Origin: Euphorbia lathyris
Lineage: Eukaryota > Streptophyta > Magnoliopsida > Malpighiales > Euphorbiaceae
DNA length: 64,000 bases
Assembly (NCBI RefSeq): GCF_963576675.1
Contig: NC_088916.1
Location: forward strand, 53,197,001-53,261,000
Direction of reading: 5' to 3'
Of the stretch, positions 32,668 to 42,786 are shown one piece after another (the first letter of the stretch is position 1; the number at the start of each line of letters is the position of its first letter). Below the pieces are notes generated by a model. The model searched no databases. It saw only the letters and a list, made by a program, of their open reading frames with translations, and was not told the DNA's origin. The position numbers were made by a program, and so were the translations under genes.

Positions 32668-32961
32668 GCGCCCGTTTGTTTTACCTAACGTTTACTGTTG
32701 CTGTTTGCTGTTTGTTGTTACAGTTTGCTGTTGCTGGTTGCTGTTGGAAAATGCTGCTTTTCCAAAAAGCAGAGATTCTCTGCTTTTGTAAAAAGCTGCT
32801 TTTCAGGTGTAAAACGCAAACAGGAGATCACTAACCAAACACTTAATGTTGCTTTTCAACTTTAAAAGGCAAACAGGAGGAGCCTAACCAAACACCTAAA
32901 ACTCTGCCTTTTAAAATGAAAAGGCAAACAGGAGGTGAAAAGTAGGTAAACAAACACCCCC
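32668..32961. mobile_element. Harbinger-like MITE (294 bp) inside Helitron C
   Basis: The ends GCGCCCGTTTGTTTTACC and GGTAAACAAACACCCCC are inverted copies with few mismatches, flanked by TAA at 32665-32667 and 32962-32964. The interior contains repeated GCTGTTTGCTGTT and AGGCAAACAGGAG blocks. No coding capacity. Confidence 0.75.
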
Positions 32962-33504
32962 TAAATCTCTCAAGCCTCTCATTTTTAGTGAAAAAAATTT
33001 CTAAATCCGCCAATGTGTAATTCATTAATTGCTCAGTTATCATATGTAAATCTATCGATATAGAAAAAGAATAACTCATTAACTATATTTAACCAAAAAA
33101 AAAAAATCTAAGTGTTAATAAAAAAAAATATGAATAACAGTCAACGAAAATATTTTTCATGAGTGATATTAGAGTTTGTTTCAAACAAAAAGTTAAGTTC
33201 TTTTTCGTGATTTAACCGCTCCTATCCTTATCTATTCTCTAATTTGAAAACAAATAAATTCTTCTTTGTTTTTTTAATTATCCTAATATACTTTAATAAT
33301 TTGAAATTTGAAATAACAAACAAACATATCCCTATCCACATCTAGTGGAACGGTTTGAAAAAAACATAATACATTAAATTATAATAACTTAAAAATTACA
33401 TATAAAAAACTGATATCATTAACAACTAAAATGAAAAGCTAAATTAACAAACTAAATTATATGTAAATGGGAATGAGAGTAATAATACAAATATTGCTAT
33501 GATT

Positions 33505-33770
33505 TGTTGGAATTGAGAGCTACTAATAGGTTCAACACCGCAACTCCGAATTGCATTCCCAACTTTGATCACAAAGTCACCACCATCATTCATACTTAGA
33601 TTTCAACCAAGATTAAAAAATTTTAAAAAAAAAGACAGAAAAAAGCACCAAAAGACATAAAAATCCAGAGCAAAAGGATGAAAGTTATATTACCATTCAC
33701 AATCTCCATGTTACCAAGCATAAGATAATTGGGATACTTCTTCATGCTCATGCTGCATCCGAAGCAGTAA
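33505..33770 (-). pseudogene. Possible captured exon fragments in Helitron C, unidentified
   Basis: The minus strand reads MNDGGDFVIKVGNAIRSCGV and on to EPISSSQF (33500-33590), and separately CFGCSMSMKKYPNYLMLGN and MEIVNGN (33680-33770). Residue choice looks protein-like and the first piece is preserved in the copy at 40490-40590. I do not recognise the gene; there is no open frame joining the two. Confidence 0.3.
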
Positions 33771-35229
33771 AAATAATAAAACACAATCAGCAAATAGTAA
33801 TTTGGAATAAAATTATTAATTAAATGCATCAAATCGAATAAAATGGCACAGTTAAACTTCCAATCAGCTTCCATATACTCATAGAATCACTATTTGAAAT
33901 ATGAATGTTTTTTCTCTAAAGAAACATAGAAATTAGAGAATTGAGATAAATAAGAGACCGAAGGATGTGCTCACCCAGAGCAGCCGCTTACCTGAAATTC
34001 AATTGATTTTGAATACAGTACTTGTTAGTCATTTTAGTGAATGAAATCCTGAAATTTCAAAAAGCTAGATTAAATTGAAATTAGAGACATCTCATATTGG
34101 TTCTGTTTTTCTCTAATCAAACATAGAACTGAGAGAAATAAGAAAGAGAAGGATGTGCTCATCCAGAATAGAGATTCAATTAAACGGAGACACTCATCAA
34201 TTTTGATTCCAGTGATGCTAATATCATTGGAAAGACACGAGCAAAGAAATCACAAACAATGAAATTGACGGTGAATTGAGGAGAATAAGCAGACTATCTT
34301 ATTAAATATTGAAAAGAATCCAAATTAGCAACGGAATAGTCATTCGAATTCAAATTGAAGAGATATGAAGATAAAAGGAAGGACGTGAACCGATTTTGGA
34401 TAGAGGGAGATCAGTTAGTAGATTTTGTTTAATGATATACGATTGATTGAGGGCTATCTTAATGGAAGATACAACTATATTTTTTTACGAATAATATTAA
34501 ATAAATTAAAGTAATTAATTAAGAAATTAAATTGAGAAATTACCTCCAACTGACACATCAGCCTTTTAACTCCAGCTTTTAGTATATGTATAGATTAGAA
34601 TTTGAATATCTTATCATTTCTGTGTATGTGCCTTATGTTTTATTAAGATTGACTCTATGATAGTCTCTGATGTCTTGTCCTAACTTTTCAAAGTAACAAA
34701 TCAAATTTAGAAACATGAATGTCAAATAGTTTCCAAGAATTTTCATATATTTAATAATATTAAAAACAAAGACACATAAAAAACAAAATATGAAAATAAA
34801 GAAAGAAAAAAATCGTAAAAGAGAACCTAACCTTAAAGTTAAAGAGAAAATGATTTTGTTTATTCTACAAAATGCATGTACAAGCGGGTGAAATATTGTA
34901 CATGGTAAAATATTGTATGGTTAGTTGATAATTGGAAAAAAAAAAGAAGTAAAATTAGGGTTCATTATAATTTTTTGCATAAATTTTTCAAGCATATCCT
35001 TAATTAATTAGAAATTTGAAGTAATTTATGAATTTGATTAGAAAGAATATTGGAAAATATTTCTCATGAAAAAGAACTTTTGGTAACCCTATTTATGAAT
35101 ACTTAAATATTGAAAAGTCTTTGATAAATTATAATTCATAATTTTCATTTCCATCTCATTTAATTACTCTAAATAACGTGTTTCTAACTCTTGATAAATC
35201 TGTATCATTGATTTTGTATATAAATTTGC

Positions 35230-35690
35230 TGGATTCTCTTGTTAGGAGGTGTGGCGGTGAATCTTGGGTTTTGCACTACAGTACTGGTAGAACTATGAGA
35301 TTTGTATTTTGGCCTCAAGTACGCATGGCTAGGCATTACCGCAAGGTAGTATTCGAAATGGACTCTTTGGTAGTAATGCGGCTTGTTAGTCATGAGGTGG
35401 TTCAACGACATGATTTTTATTGAATTATTATGGTGTGGCGTGTTGTATATGATAGAGATTGGGAGGCGCAACTTATTCATATCCTACGGGAAGGGAACAT
35501 GGCAGCTGATTGGATAGCAAACTACACAGGGAGTTTGAGTTTAGTTTTTCACGAGTGTGATGCGTCTCTTGTAGGCATCCAAGACATTCTTTTTTTCTGA
35601 TTTTTGTGGTTCTGGGTTCCCAGAATGATCCGTCTTTAAGGGTCGGTCTGTTTTTTGTGTTTCCTCGGGGTTAGCCCCTCCATTGTAACA
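35230..35690 (+). pseudogene. LINE RNase H remnant, copy 1
   Basis: With frame breaks it reads FWPQVRMARHYRKVVFEMDS then LVVMRLVSHEVV, and after a stop ILREGNMAADWIANYTGSL. The ETDSL/EMDSL block and the ILRE.N..ADW block are the second and last conserved parts of plant LINE RNase H domains. A shared 3' tail ends TCCATTGTAAC. Three paralogues are at 37115, 51846 and 53735, all copied by duplication rather than separate insertion, since flanks match too. Confidence 0.7.
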
Positions 35691-35803
35691 AAAGAAAACT
35701 ATAATTCTGAATTCAATAAGTTGAACATGTCCCATAAATAAATTAATTAAAACCAATAATTTTATAAAAACAACTTCATGAACCATGGATACTGTTCTGG
35801 CTA

Positions 35804-35900
35804 AGAGAATCAAAGAGAAAATATTTCCATTGAGAACAGAAAATTGATGTTTCAGAATCTATGCGAAGAGAGAAGCAAATAAAATTTGGGCTTGTTGGAA
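35804..35900 (-). pseudogene. Scrap of ADA2 5' UTR at the start of spacer unit 2
   Basis: GAGAATCAAAGAGAAAA, then GAGAACAGAAA and GAAGCAAATAAAATTTGG follow in the same order as at 25689-25758 just upstream of the ADA2 ATG. The coding start itself is missing. This shows that the first tandem duplication began inside the ADA2 5' UTR. Confidence 0.7.
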
Positions 35901-38304
35901 AAAAAACAGGGATCTATTAGTATCGGTTCTTTTCCAGGCGATGTACAGTCCATATGTCCAGATCCATGTCCCGTGTGTTGCTTGTTGTGAGATGTCGTAG
36001 CTTCCAACTTTTCGCCCTCCAGGGTCAAATAGAGTTAATCCGTTTATGGCCCGTTTGGTTCAGCTTAGCTAATGGGCCTGTTTGATCAAATAAAATTCAA
36101 CGTCGTTACATTAGCTATTATTAAATACTAATGTTGTGCACGTTATACAAGGCAATAAATTGTTTATATAAAAATAAAAAAATTGTATTTTTTTTAATTA
36201 CATATCATAGAATATAATGATATTAATATTTTAAGTTAAAATTATTTCAATTTTAAAATGTTAAAGTGTCATTAATGATAATTATAATTATAATGTTCGT
36301 TCTGGAGATTTATTAACAAAAGATTAGTTTTCTTTCTATATAATATTATTTAACCAACTGATCTTTCTTTAAAATAAAATTTGAATTTGAATATCTTGTT
36401 ATTTATGTGTCTGCATCTTATGGTTTATTAAGATTTTTTATTAAAGATTGGTTAGCAAGGAATGGTAAGTAGCGAATATTTTGTTATGTTTTATTAAGAT
36501 TGACTCTATAATGGTCTTTGATGTCTTGTCCTAACTTTTCAAAATGACAAATCAAATTTAGAAACATGAATGTCAAATATTTTTCAATAATTATAATTCA
36601 TATATTTAATAATATTAAAAACAAAAACACATAAAAAAACAAAATATGAAAATGAAGAAAGAAAAAAATCGTAAAAGGGAACTTAACCTTAAAGTTAAAG
36701 AGAAAATGATTTTGTTTATTCCACAAAATGCATATACAAGCGGGTAAAATATTGTACATGGTAAAATATTATATGGACAGTTGATAATTGGAAAAAAAAA
36801 AGTAAAATTAGGGTTCATTATAATTTTTCGCATAAAATTTTCAAGCATATCCTTAATTAATTAGAAATTTGAAGTAATTTATGAATTTGATTAGAAAGAG
36901 TATTGGAAAATAGTTCTCATGAAAAAGAACTTTTGGTAACCCTATTTATGAATACTTAAATATTGAAAAGTTTTTGATAAATTATAATTCATAATTTTCA
37001 TTTTCATCCCATTTAATTACTCTAAATGATATTTTTTCAAAAATAATTACTCTAAATAACGTGTTTCTAACTTTTGATAAATATGTATCATTGATTTTGT
37101 ATATAAATTTGCTGGATTCTCTTGTTAGGAGGCGTGGCGGTGAATCTTGGATTTTGCACTATAGTACTGGTAGAACTATGGGATTTGTATTTTGGCCTCA
37201 AGTACGCATGGGCTAGGCATTACCGCAAGGTAGTATTCGAAACAGACTCTTTGGTAGTAATGCGGCTTGTTAATCATGAGGTGGTTTATATCCTACGGGA
37301 AAGGAACTTGGCAGCTGATTGGATGACAAACTATGCAGGGAGTTTGAGTTTAGATCTTCACGAGTGTGATGCGCCTCTTGCATGCATCCAATACATTCTT
37401 TTTTATGATTTTTGTGGTTCTGAGCTTCCCAGAATGACCCGTCTTTAAGGGCCGGTCTGTTTTTGGTGTTTCCTCGGGGTTAGTCCATCCATTGTAACAA
37501 AAAAAAACTACAATTCTGAATTCATTAAGTTGAACATGTCCCATAAATAAATTAATTAAAACCAATAATTTTATAAAAACAACTTCACGAACCATGGATA
37601 CTGTTATAGCTAATAACCTCCATAAATAATAATAGCAATAATAATTAACTTAATATATTTATTGGTTGAACTTGTCCATAAAAAATTAAATGGCCTTGCA
37701 CTTTACAAGGTACCATATTAGTCTCTAAACTTATTTAAAGAGCTAAATATAAATACTTGTGATGCCAATAAAAAAACTTGAAATGGAATGTGAAAATCAT
37801 CAAATAAAAACATAACATGTTTATATCACTTTCATTCTCTCGTCCTTCATTACCACCTTCATCTTCTTGCTCTTTCATCACCATTAACGCCTACTTTCAA
37901 CAGATTAACCATCAAAGTTTTATTAGTTTTAGGGAATAACTACCCTATGATTGGCCAATTTGTAAACTTTTACATGTGTTTTTTTTTTTGCAAACGCAAC
38001 CCTGTGGTCTGCAAAATTTTACATTTGAGTTCACTTTGTCAGAATTTGATCGATAACGACTTCGAAATGAAAATTTTCAAAAGTTAAATGATATTTTAAA
38101 CAACTTTAATTCTTCAACTTTTTAGGTTTAAGGTCATTTAGGTGTTGTTTTTTTATGAGAGATAAAGATAATGTTTAGAGAAAAAAAACTCTAAGCCCAC
38201 ACAAGTTGTACAAAAACTGCAACTGACATCTCAACTTTAAAATGTTACAACCAACCCACTCAATTTACTTATTTTGAATAAACAACTCATCAAATAGGTT
38301 AATA
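35901..38304. repeat. Tandem spacer unit 2
   Basis: 35926-37600 repeats unit 1 (32004-32450 and 34595-35803) without Helitron C. It includes LINE RNase H copy 2. From 37600 to 38304 the sequence is AT-rich and no feature is seen, apart from a CT-rich stretch near 37830-37890. The whole is copied again at 52530-54884. Confidence 0.75.
37115..37498 (+). pseudogene. LINE RNase H remnant, copy 2 with internal deletion
   Basis: It reads YFGLKYAWARHYRKVVFETD and so on to ILRERNLAADWMTNYAGSLS then LDLHECDAPLACIQ in one open stretch. Compared with copy 1, about 70 bases between HEVV and ILRE are deleted, which restored the frame. No upstream reverse transcriptase, no start and no conserved first catalytic Asp, so it is a remnant despite the open frame. 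Confidence 0.7.
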
Positions 38305-39428
38305 CTAGCTTGTCACCCGTGCTTTACACGGTAATCATATATCATCAGATTATTTGAAATTTTTATTAGTAGTTATAGAATTTGAAGCAAAATAAAATAA
38401 AAAGATTTTTGAATTAATACCTACCATAATTCATTTATATATTGTATAAGCTATAAATATAGATGTGCTTTTGTAGTTTTCCTATTCTAATTACTAATAT
38501 TTCCATTCAAATCTTGTTCAAATCATTAAATAAATAGGAAGACTACCGATTTTGTTCATTTTTCATTCAAGGAAAGAATAATAATACCTAACAAAATTAG
38601 GAATATTAAATATATATTTACAAAAATTTAAGAAAATTCCTATCAAGTCATAATCTAATATTAATATAGAAAATACTACAAATTTCATGCAATGCAATGT
38701 TGAGATTTAATCCCCTTCAATAATTTATTAATTATGTGTAATTCTTAAAATTTCTATTTATAATCAAAGCTACATATCAAAGAAAACTCATAAAGTTCTC
38801 CTTAAATTCCCAAAAAAAAATCTAATATAAAAATGTCTCAAACTTTATGTTGTAGATGACTCTTTTACCTTAAACGGATGCTCTAATAGTTGCCTTTTTC
38901 CTAGGTGCTATTTGAGTGCCTATTAAAAGAAGAGTTTACCCAATATCCAACGTCATCATTCAGACAGCCGACCTTGTATTCCTTTGCGCTCATTCATCAT
39001 CTGTATCAAATCCAAGAAGCAGAAGCATTCGTTCTTCTCATGTCTACAATGGGTTTGTCTTTCAGTATTTGGTGTTGCAATCATTCATAACAACTATTAC
39101 TATATTTTGTTGGGCTTGAAGAAATGTAGAAAGCTTTAAACTGCATAGAATAGATAATGCCTAAACATTCTTTTAATAAAATCATCATATTCAAAAAGTA
39201 GTTATCTGTCCGTAGGCATATTTAACAAAGTTGAAAGTATCATTTATATTCAAATTCAACTACACATTTGAAAACCTTTTACTTTCTACCTTATGCTTTT
39301 GTTTTTTTTAACTGATTTTTAAGCTAGCAGCAGTACCAAGGTCAGGTCAGGTCCGATAGGACGAGTTCCTGATTTTTTGAAGATTTAGTATGATCCTGTG
39401 TTTTCTGCTGTCCTGATTTGGCCTTTTT

Positions 39429-39800
39429 CTATGGCACGCCAGCCTCAAATTTTGACCTTGGTATAGTTTGGTCCTGCTTGATTTTTTCAGCATGGGGAAC
39501 CTCAATCTCAAGTGACATTTCAGTTGTACATTCCTTCAGTTCATATTCCTTTGTTTTAGAGCTCCCTTGTGAACTCTGAAGCTCAGAAACCCCACTAATA
39601 GGATCATAGGGTTCTAGAACTCTAAAGCTCAGAAACCCCATTGATAGGATCATAGGGCTTTAGAACATCATGATGACTGGTATCGGTTTCAAGATTTGGA
39701 TAATCAGGAACACCATTTGAATAAACTATTACACAATCTGGCTCTTTGCCCATGCATATATTTGAAACTTCTATTCCCATTGCACTACAATGAGGAACAC
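39429..39800 (-). pseudogene. Unidentified gene fragment with a 47-bp tandem duplication
   Basis: The minus strand reads EVSNICMGKEPDCVIVYSNG, VPDYPNLETDTSHHDVLKPY, DPINGVSEL then TAG, and in the duplicated copy VSELQSSQGSSKTKEYELKE and so on to RSKFEAGVP-stop (39429). 39571-39617 and 39618-39664 are direct copies; the duplication shifts frame and the stop breaks it. The residue pattern looks like the acidic C-terminus of a plant regulatory protein. I do not recognise it. Confidence 0.5.
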
Positions 39801-39871
39801 AAACATCACAGTCACATATATAAAATAGATGTCCCTTCTATAAATCTACTAAAAAACCATTTCTCTTATGA

Positions 39872-40099
39872 TTAATTTCTTTCTTTCCTCTTCAACTTTT
39901 CCTCAATGCAATGTAAGAGACAACACCTTAGCATATTAAACTTTCTAGTCTTAAGCTCTACATACAGGTTGCTCAAAGATGCAACCTTCTCTGCTTTGTG
40001 GTTTGGATCATGGCTCTTGGAAGAACCACAGGCAAGAAGTAACCGTGCAGCTTCATTGTACCCATTCTTTGCTACCATGTGCAATGGAGTTTCTCCATA
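39872..40099 (-). pseudogene. Ankyrin-repeat gene fragment
   Basis: After an AG acceptor-like junction at 40100 the minus strand reads YGETPLHMVAKNGYNEAARL and LLACGSS, a clear ankyrin repeat, then unrelated residues, then LRCCLLHCIEEKLKRKERN. The TPLH...LLL...G spacing is canonical. The two ends resemble the ankyrin part of plant CbxX/CfxQ-type AAA proteins, with the middle repeats lost. Together with the neighbouring fragment it looks like cargo of Helitron D. Not functional. Confidence 0.6.
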
Positions 40100-40274
40100 C
40101 TACAAATATCAGTATACTTTATATGAAGGTTTAGATCATCTAAGACCGTTCCAAAATAAATATCAACCGAAAAAATCAAATACTGAAATTACCAAAATAA
40201 CTGACACCGACACTGAACCAAACAATTTGTAAATCCAAAATATTCTATTTAGTTTAAAACTGAAGCAACTAAAC

Positions 40275-40345
40275 ATGAGTAAGGGATTCGAACATAGGAC
40301 CTTTGAATAAGAAATGATTGCTTAACCACTAGACCACTTATTAAC
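40275..40345 (-). mobile_element. tRNA-like SINE head (pol III A and B boxes)
   Basis: The minus strand has TGGTCTAGTGG (40336-40326, A box) and GTTCGAATCCC (40293-40283, B box) about 32 bases apart. The cloverleaf stems do not pair, so it is a tRNA-derived SINE head or pseudo-tRNA. No defined 3' tail was found. Confidence 0.5.
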
Positions 40346-40382
40346 TTGTGTTTAATCTTAACAATATAGATATATATAATCA

Positions 40383-40694
40383 TTATAAAAAAACTGATAT
40401 CATTAACAACTAAAATGAAAAGCTAAATTAACAAACTAAATTATATGTAAATGGGAATGAGAGTAATAATACAAATATTGCTATGACTTGCTGGAATTGA
40501 GAGCTACTAATAGGTTCAACACCGCAGCTCCGAATTGCATTCGCAACTTTGATCACAAAGTCACCACCATCATTCATACTCAGATTTCAACCAAGATTAA
40601 AAAATTTTAAAAAAAAGACAGAAAAAAGCACCAAAAGACATAAAAATCCAGAGCAAAATGATGAAAGTTATATTACCATTCACAATCTCCATGT
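40383..40694. repeat. Copy of Helitron C interior (33398-33704)
   Basis: Nearly identical to 33398-33704, starting ACTGATATCATTAACAAC and ending CACAATCTCCATGT. Element B then interrupts it; the intact version continues TACCAAGC. Confidence 0.85.
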
Positions 40695-42724
40695 TGTTGA
40701 AACACCTTTCGACATGATTTTGATTTGACAAAATTATTTAAGTAAAATTAAATATATTCTAAAACACACTAAGTTTAAATGCTTTGATTTATTACACTAA
40801 TGTGTTTGTTCAATGTTGAGTTAAATTGTTTATAAGACATAAAGATTAAAAGGCTTAAAGCCCAATACGGAAGTCAAAGCCCAAGTCAAACAGATCAAGA
40901 CCACTCGGCCCGCGTGTGCAAAACGCTGTCGTTATGTACAAAATGCAGCTCAGCGGAAGAAGGATCTAGAAGACCTTCGTTGAACAACTTCGGGACGAAG
41001 CTGCTGAGTTGAATCGACAAAGAGTACAAGACAGCAGCTGAGCAAGAACAACTTCCAGACAAAGTGTTTCCACTTTGGGTAAAGTTCAGAAGACACAGAA
41101 CGTTGTCTAGTTGACCTTACCATAAATGGAGAGACATTCTGCCGAACTGACTAAAAGCTGACCGAGGACAGAAGATACTCAAATCTGATTGGCCAAGAGC
41201 TCTGAGCAAGACTGAGTGACAACGACAGGAAGCCGTTTCCCTCCAACGGTTATTTCGAAATTCGAAATGACCGATGCCTCAGATGTCTCTATAAATAGAG
41301 CTCTTCAGTTGCTTCATTCAACACAGAACTTCATCAAGCCATTACGCTGACCAAAATTCTACTCAAAGTTCTGTGAGAAAAAGCAAAGCAAATACTTACA
41401 CCAAATTTCATATCTTTCGTGTAAAAGTCTAGAGTGATTATTCAATCATCTAAGGGGGCGTTTGGTTCAAACTTCGGAATCGGAATCGGAATCGGAATGT
41501 TACGGAATCAGAATCGGAATGACTATTTATGTATTTTGTTTGGTTTAATTCGGAATCAGAATCCAATTACTCTTAAGAGTGTTTGGTTCAAATTTCGGAA
41601 TTGGAATCAAAATTAAAATCGAAATTGGACAAAATTAAAATTTTTAAAATTTTAATAAATAAATAAAATATAAAAACTATTAATTATAATAAGTTAACTG
41701 AAAAAAATTAATTATAAAAATATTTATAAATTAAATAAATATACTATAGTATATAGAAAGTATTATTCTAAAAAAATGCTATATTATATTATATTATATA
41801 AATGATTGTAACAAAAAAAAATTATATAAATGATTAATATATACCGTAGAGGTGGGGTAGTTATATTTTATTTATTATTTTTTATTTTTGATGAAAAATT
41901 AACTTATAGGCAGTTATCATAACGTGGGCTCTTCTTTTCTTTTTATTTATTTTTTTCAATTAAATTTGATAAAGGAATGGGAATCATATTTGATTAATGG
42001 AGAAGGGAGAGGGAATGGTTGATTCCCATGGTGGGGTAAATGTGATTCCATTCCTATATCAAAATTTGTAAAACCAAACATTAACAAAGGTAATTAATTA
42101 TTGTGATTCTCATTCCCTACTCTAAATATGTCTAACCAAACGTCCCCTAAGGTGTCTTAGCAATTGTTGTTTAGGACAAATCTTTATCATTTCTAGAGAT
42201 TAGAAAGGAGAGGCTGAGTACTCGGTTATAGTACTCAGCGAGAGATTAGGAGTGAGTAGAGGTATAGAGGAAGGTACTCTTGTTATACTCAGCTTCTAAG
42301 TTGTAAAAGGTTTGATGCTCTACCATTAAAGAGCTCAGTAGAGAATTCGAAAGCTCGGAACGTGTTCCGGGGACAAGACGTAGGCTTAGAGGCCGAACCT
42401 GGATAAATCTGTTGAGTAACATCTTTCTAACCTTAAACTCCTTAATTTATATATTGCTTGCTTAAACAAAACTGACCAAGCAAAGAGGTCAAGCTGAGTT
42501 GTGTGTATTGAGTATCTGAGTTCAGGAATAGACTCAAGTGCTATCTCCTGACTCAAAGAAAGAAGCTGACTTAGTCACCAATTGACTAAGCTAGCGTCTT
42601 AATTTACTCAGCGCGCTGTGTAATCCTTTTTCAAAGAAAAAGAAGTTAGCCTTAACGTACTAAAATTTTAAATAGTTCCTATCCCCCCCTTGGAACTAAC
42701 TTGTTACGTTATAAGGGACCAACA
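40695..42724 (+). repeat. 5' LTR of element B (2030 bp with a MITE; about 1333 bp without)
   Basis: It starts TGTTGAAACACC and ends GACCAACA immediately before the primer site. A TATA box TATAAATA is at 41290-41297. A Harbinger-like MITE (41454-42147) splits it. Confidence 0.92.
41454..42147. mobile_element. Harbinger-like MITE (694 bp) inserted in the LTR of element B
   Basis: The ends GGGGGCGTTTGGTT and AACCAAACGTCCCC are inverted copies with one mismatch, flanked by TAA at 41451-41453 and 42148-42150. The first part has CGGAAT repeats; no transposase. It lies within the LTR, so it inserted after element B. Confidence 0.88.
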
Positions 42725-42726
42725 AG

Positions 42727-42739
42727 TGGTATCAGAGCC
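42727..42739 (+). promoter_or_regulatory. Primer binding site, initiator Met tRNA type (element B)
   Basis: TGGTATCAGAGCC two bases after the LTR end, identical to the site in element A. Confidence 0.93.
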
Positions 42740-42786
42740 TAAAAGCTCACTGTGAAATGTTTAACTACCTTGAGCTGATCCACACT

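Larger units (their letters stand above)
32451..34594 (-). mobile_element. Helitron C (2144 bp)
   Basis: On the plus strand it starts CTAG at 32451, followed by the imperfect hairpin CCCATGCAAAAGCACGG, and ends AGTATATGTATAGA at 34594, between A and T. The paralogous segment near 36380 joins TAAAATAAAA to TTTGAATTTGAATATC directly, an empty site. The interior holds a 294-bp MITE and possible exon fragments near 33505-33770. Part of its interior (33398-33704) recurs at 40383-40694, and its 5' part recurs at 50402-51210. Confidence 0.82.
32004..35803. repeat. Tandem spacer unit 1 upstream of ADA2 (interrupted by a Helitron)
   Basis: 32004-32450 plus 34595-35803 match 35926-36385 plus 36386-37600 in order, and again 52530 onward. 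Landmarks: TAGTATCGGTTCTTTTCCAGG, GATTGACTCTATGATAG, and an RNase H remnant of a LINE. The unit ends at GATACTGTTCTGGCTAA, where unit 2 begins with a scrap of ADA2 5' UTR. No gene. Confidence 0.8.
38305..40694 (-). mobile_element. Helitron D, 3' end and part of interior (5' end not seen)
   Basis: CTAG at 38305-38308 and the hairpin CCGTG-cttta-CACGG (38317-38331) mark a minus-strand Helitron end following TTAATA. The interior carries two broken gene fragments (39429-39800 and 39872-40099), a SINE-like head and a block shared with Helitron C (40383-40694). Element B is inserted at 40695, so the 5' end is not contiguous here. The same CTAG end is at 54885 in the duplicate. Confidence 0.6.

Noticed and set aside
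37122..37448. A 108-residue gene of its own
   Set aside because: It is a LINE RNase H remnant made open by a small deletion; the paralogues are broken and no reverse transcriptase precedes it.
40275..40345. Functional tRNA gene
   Set aside because: A and B boxes are present, but the T arm and acceptor stem do not pair.
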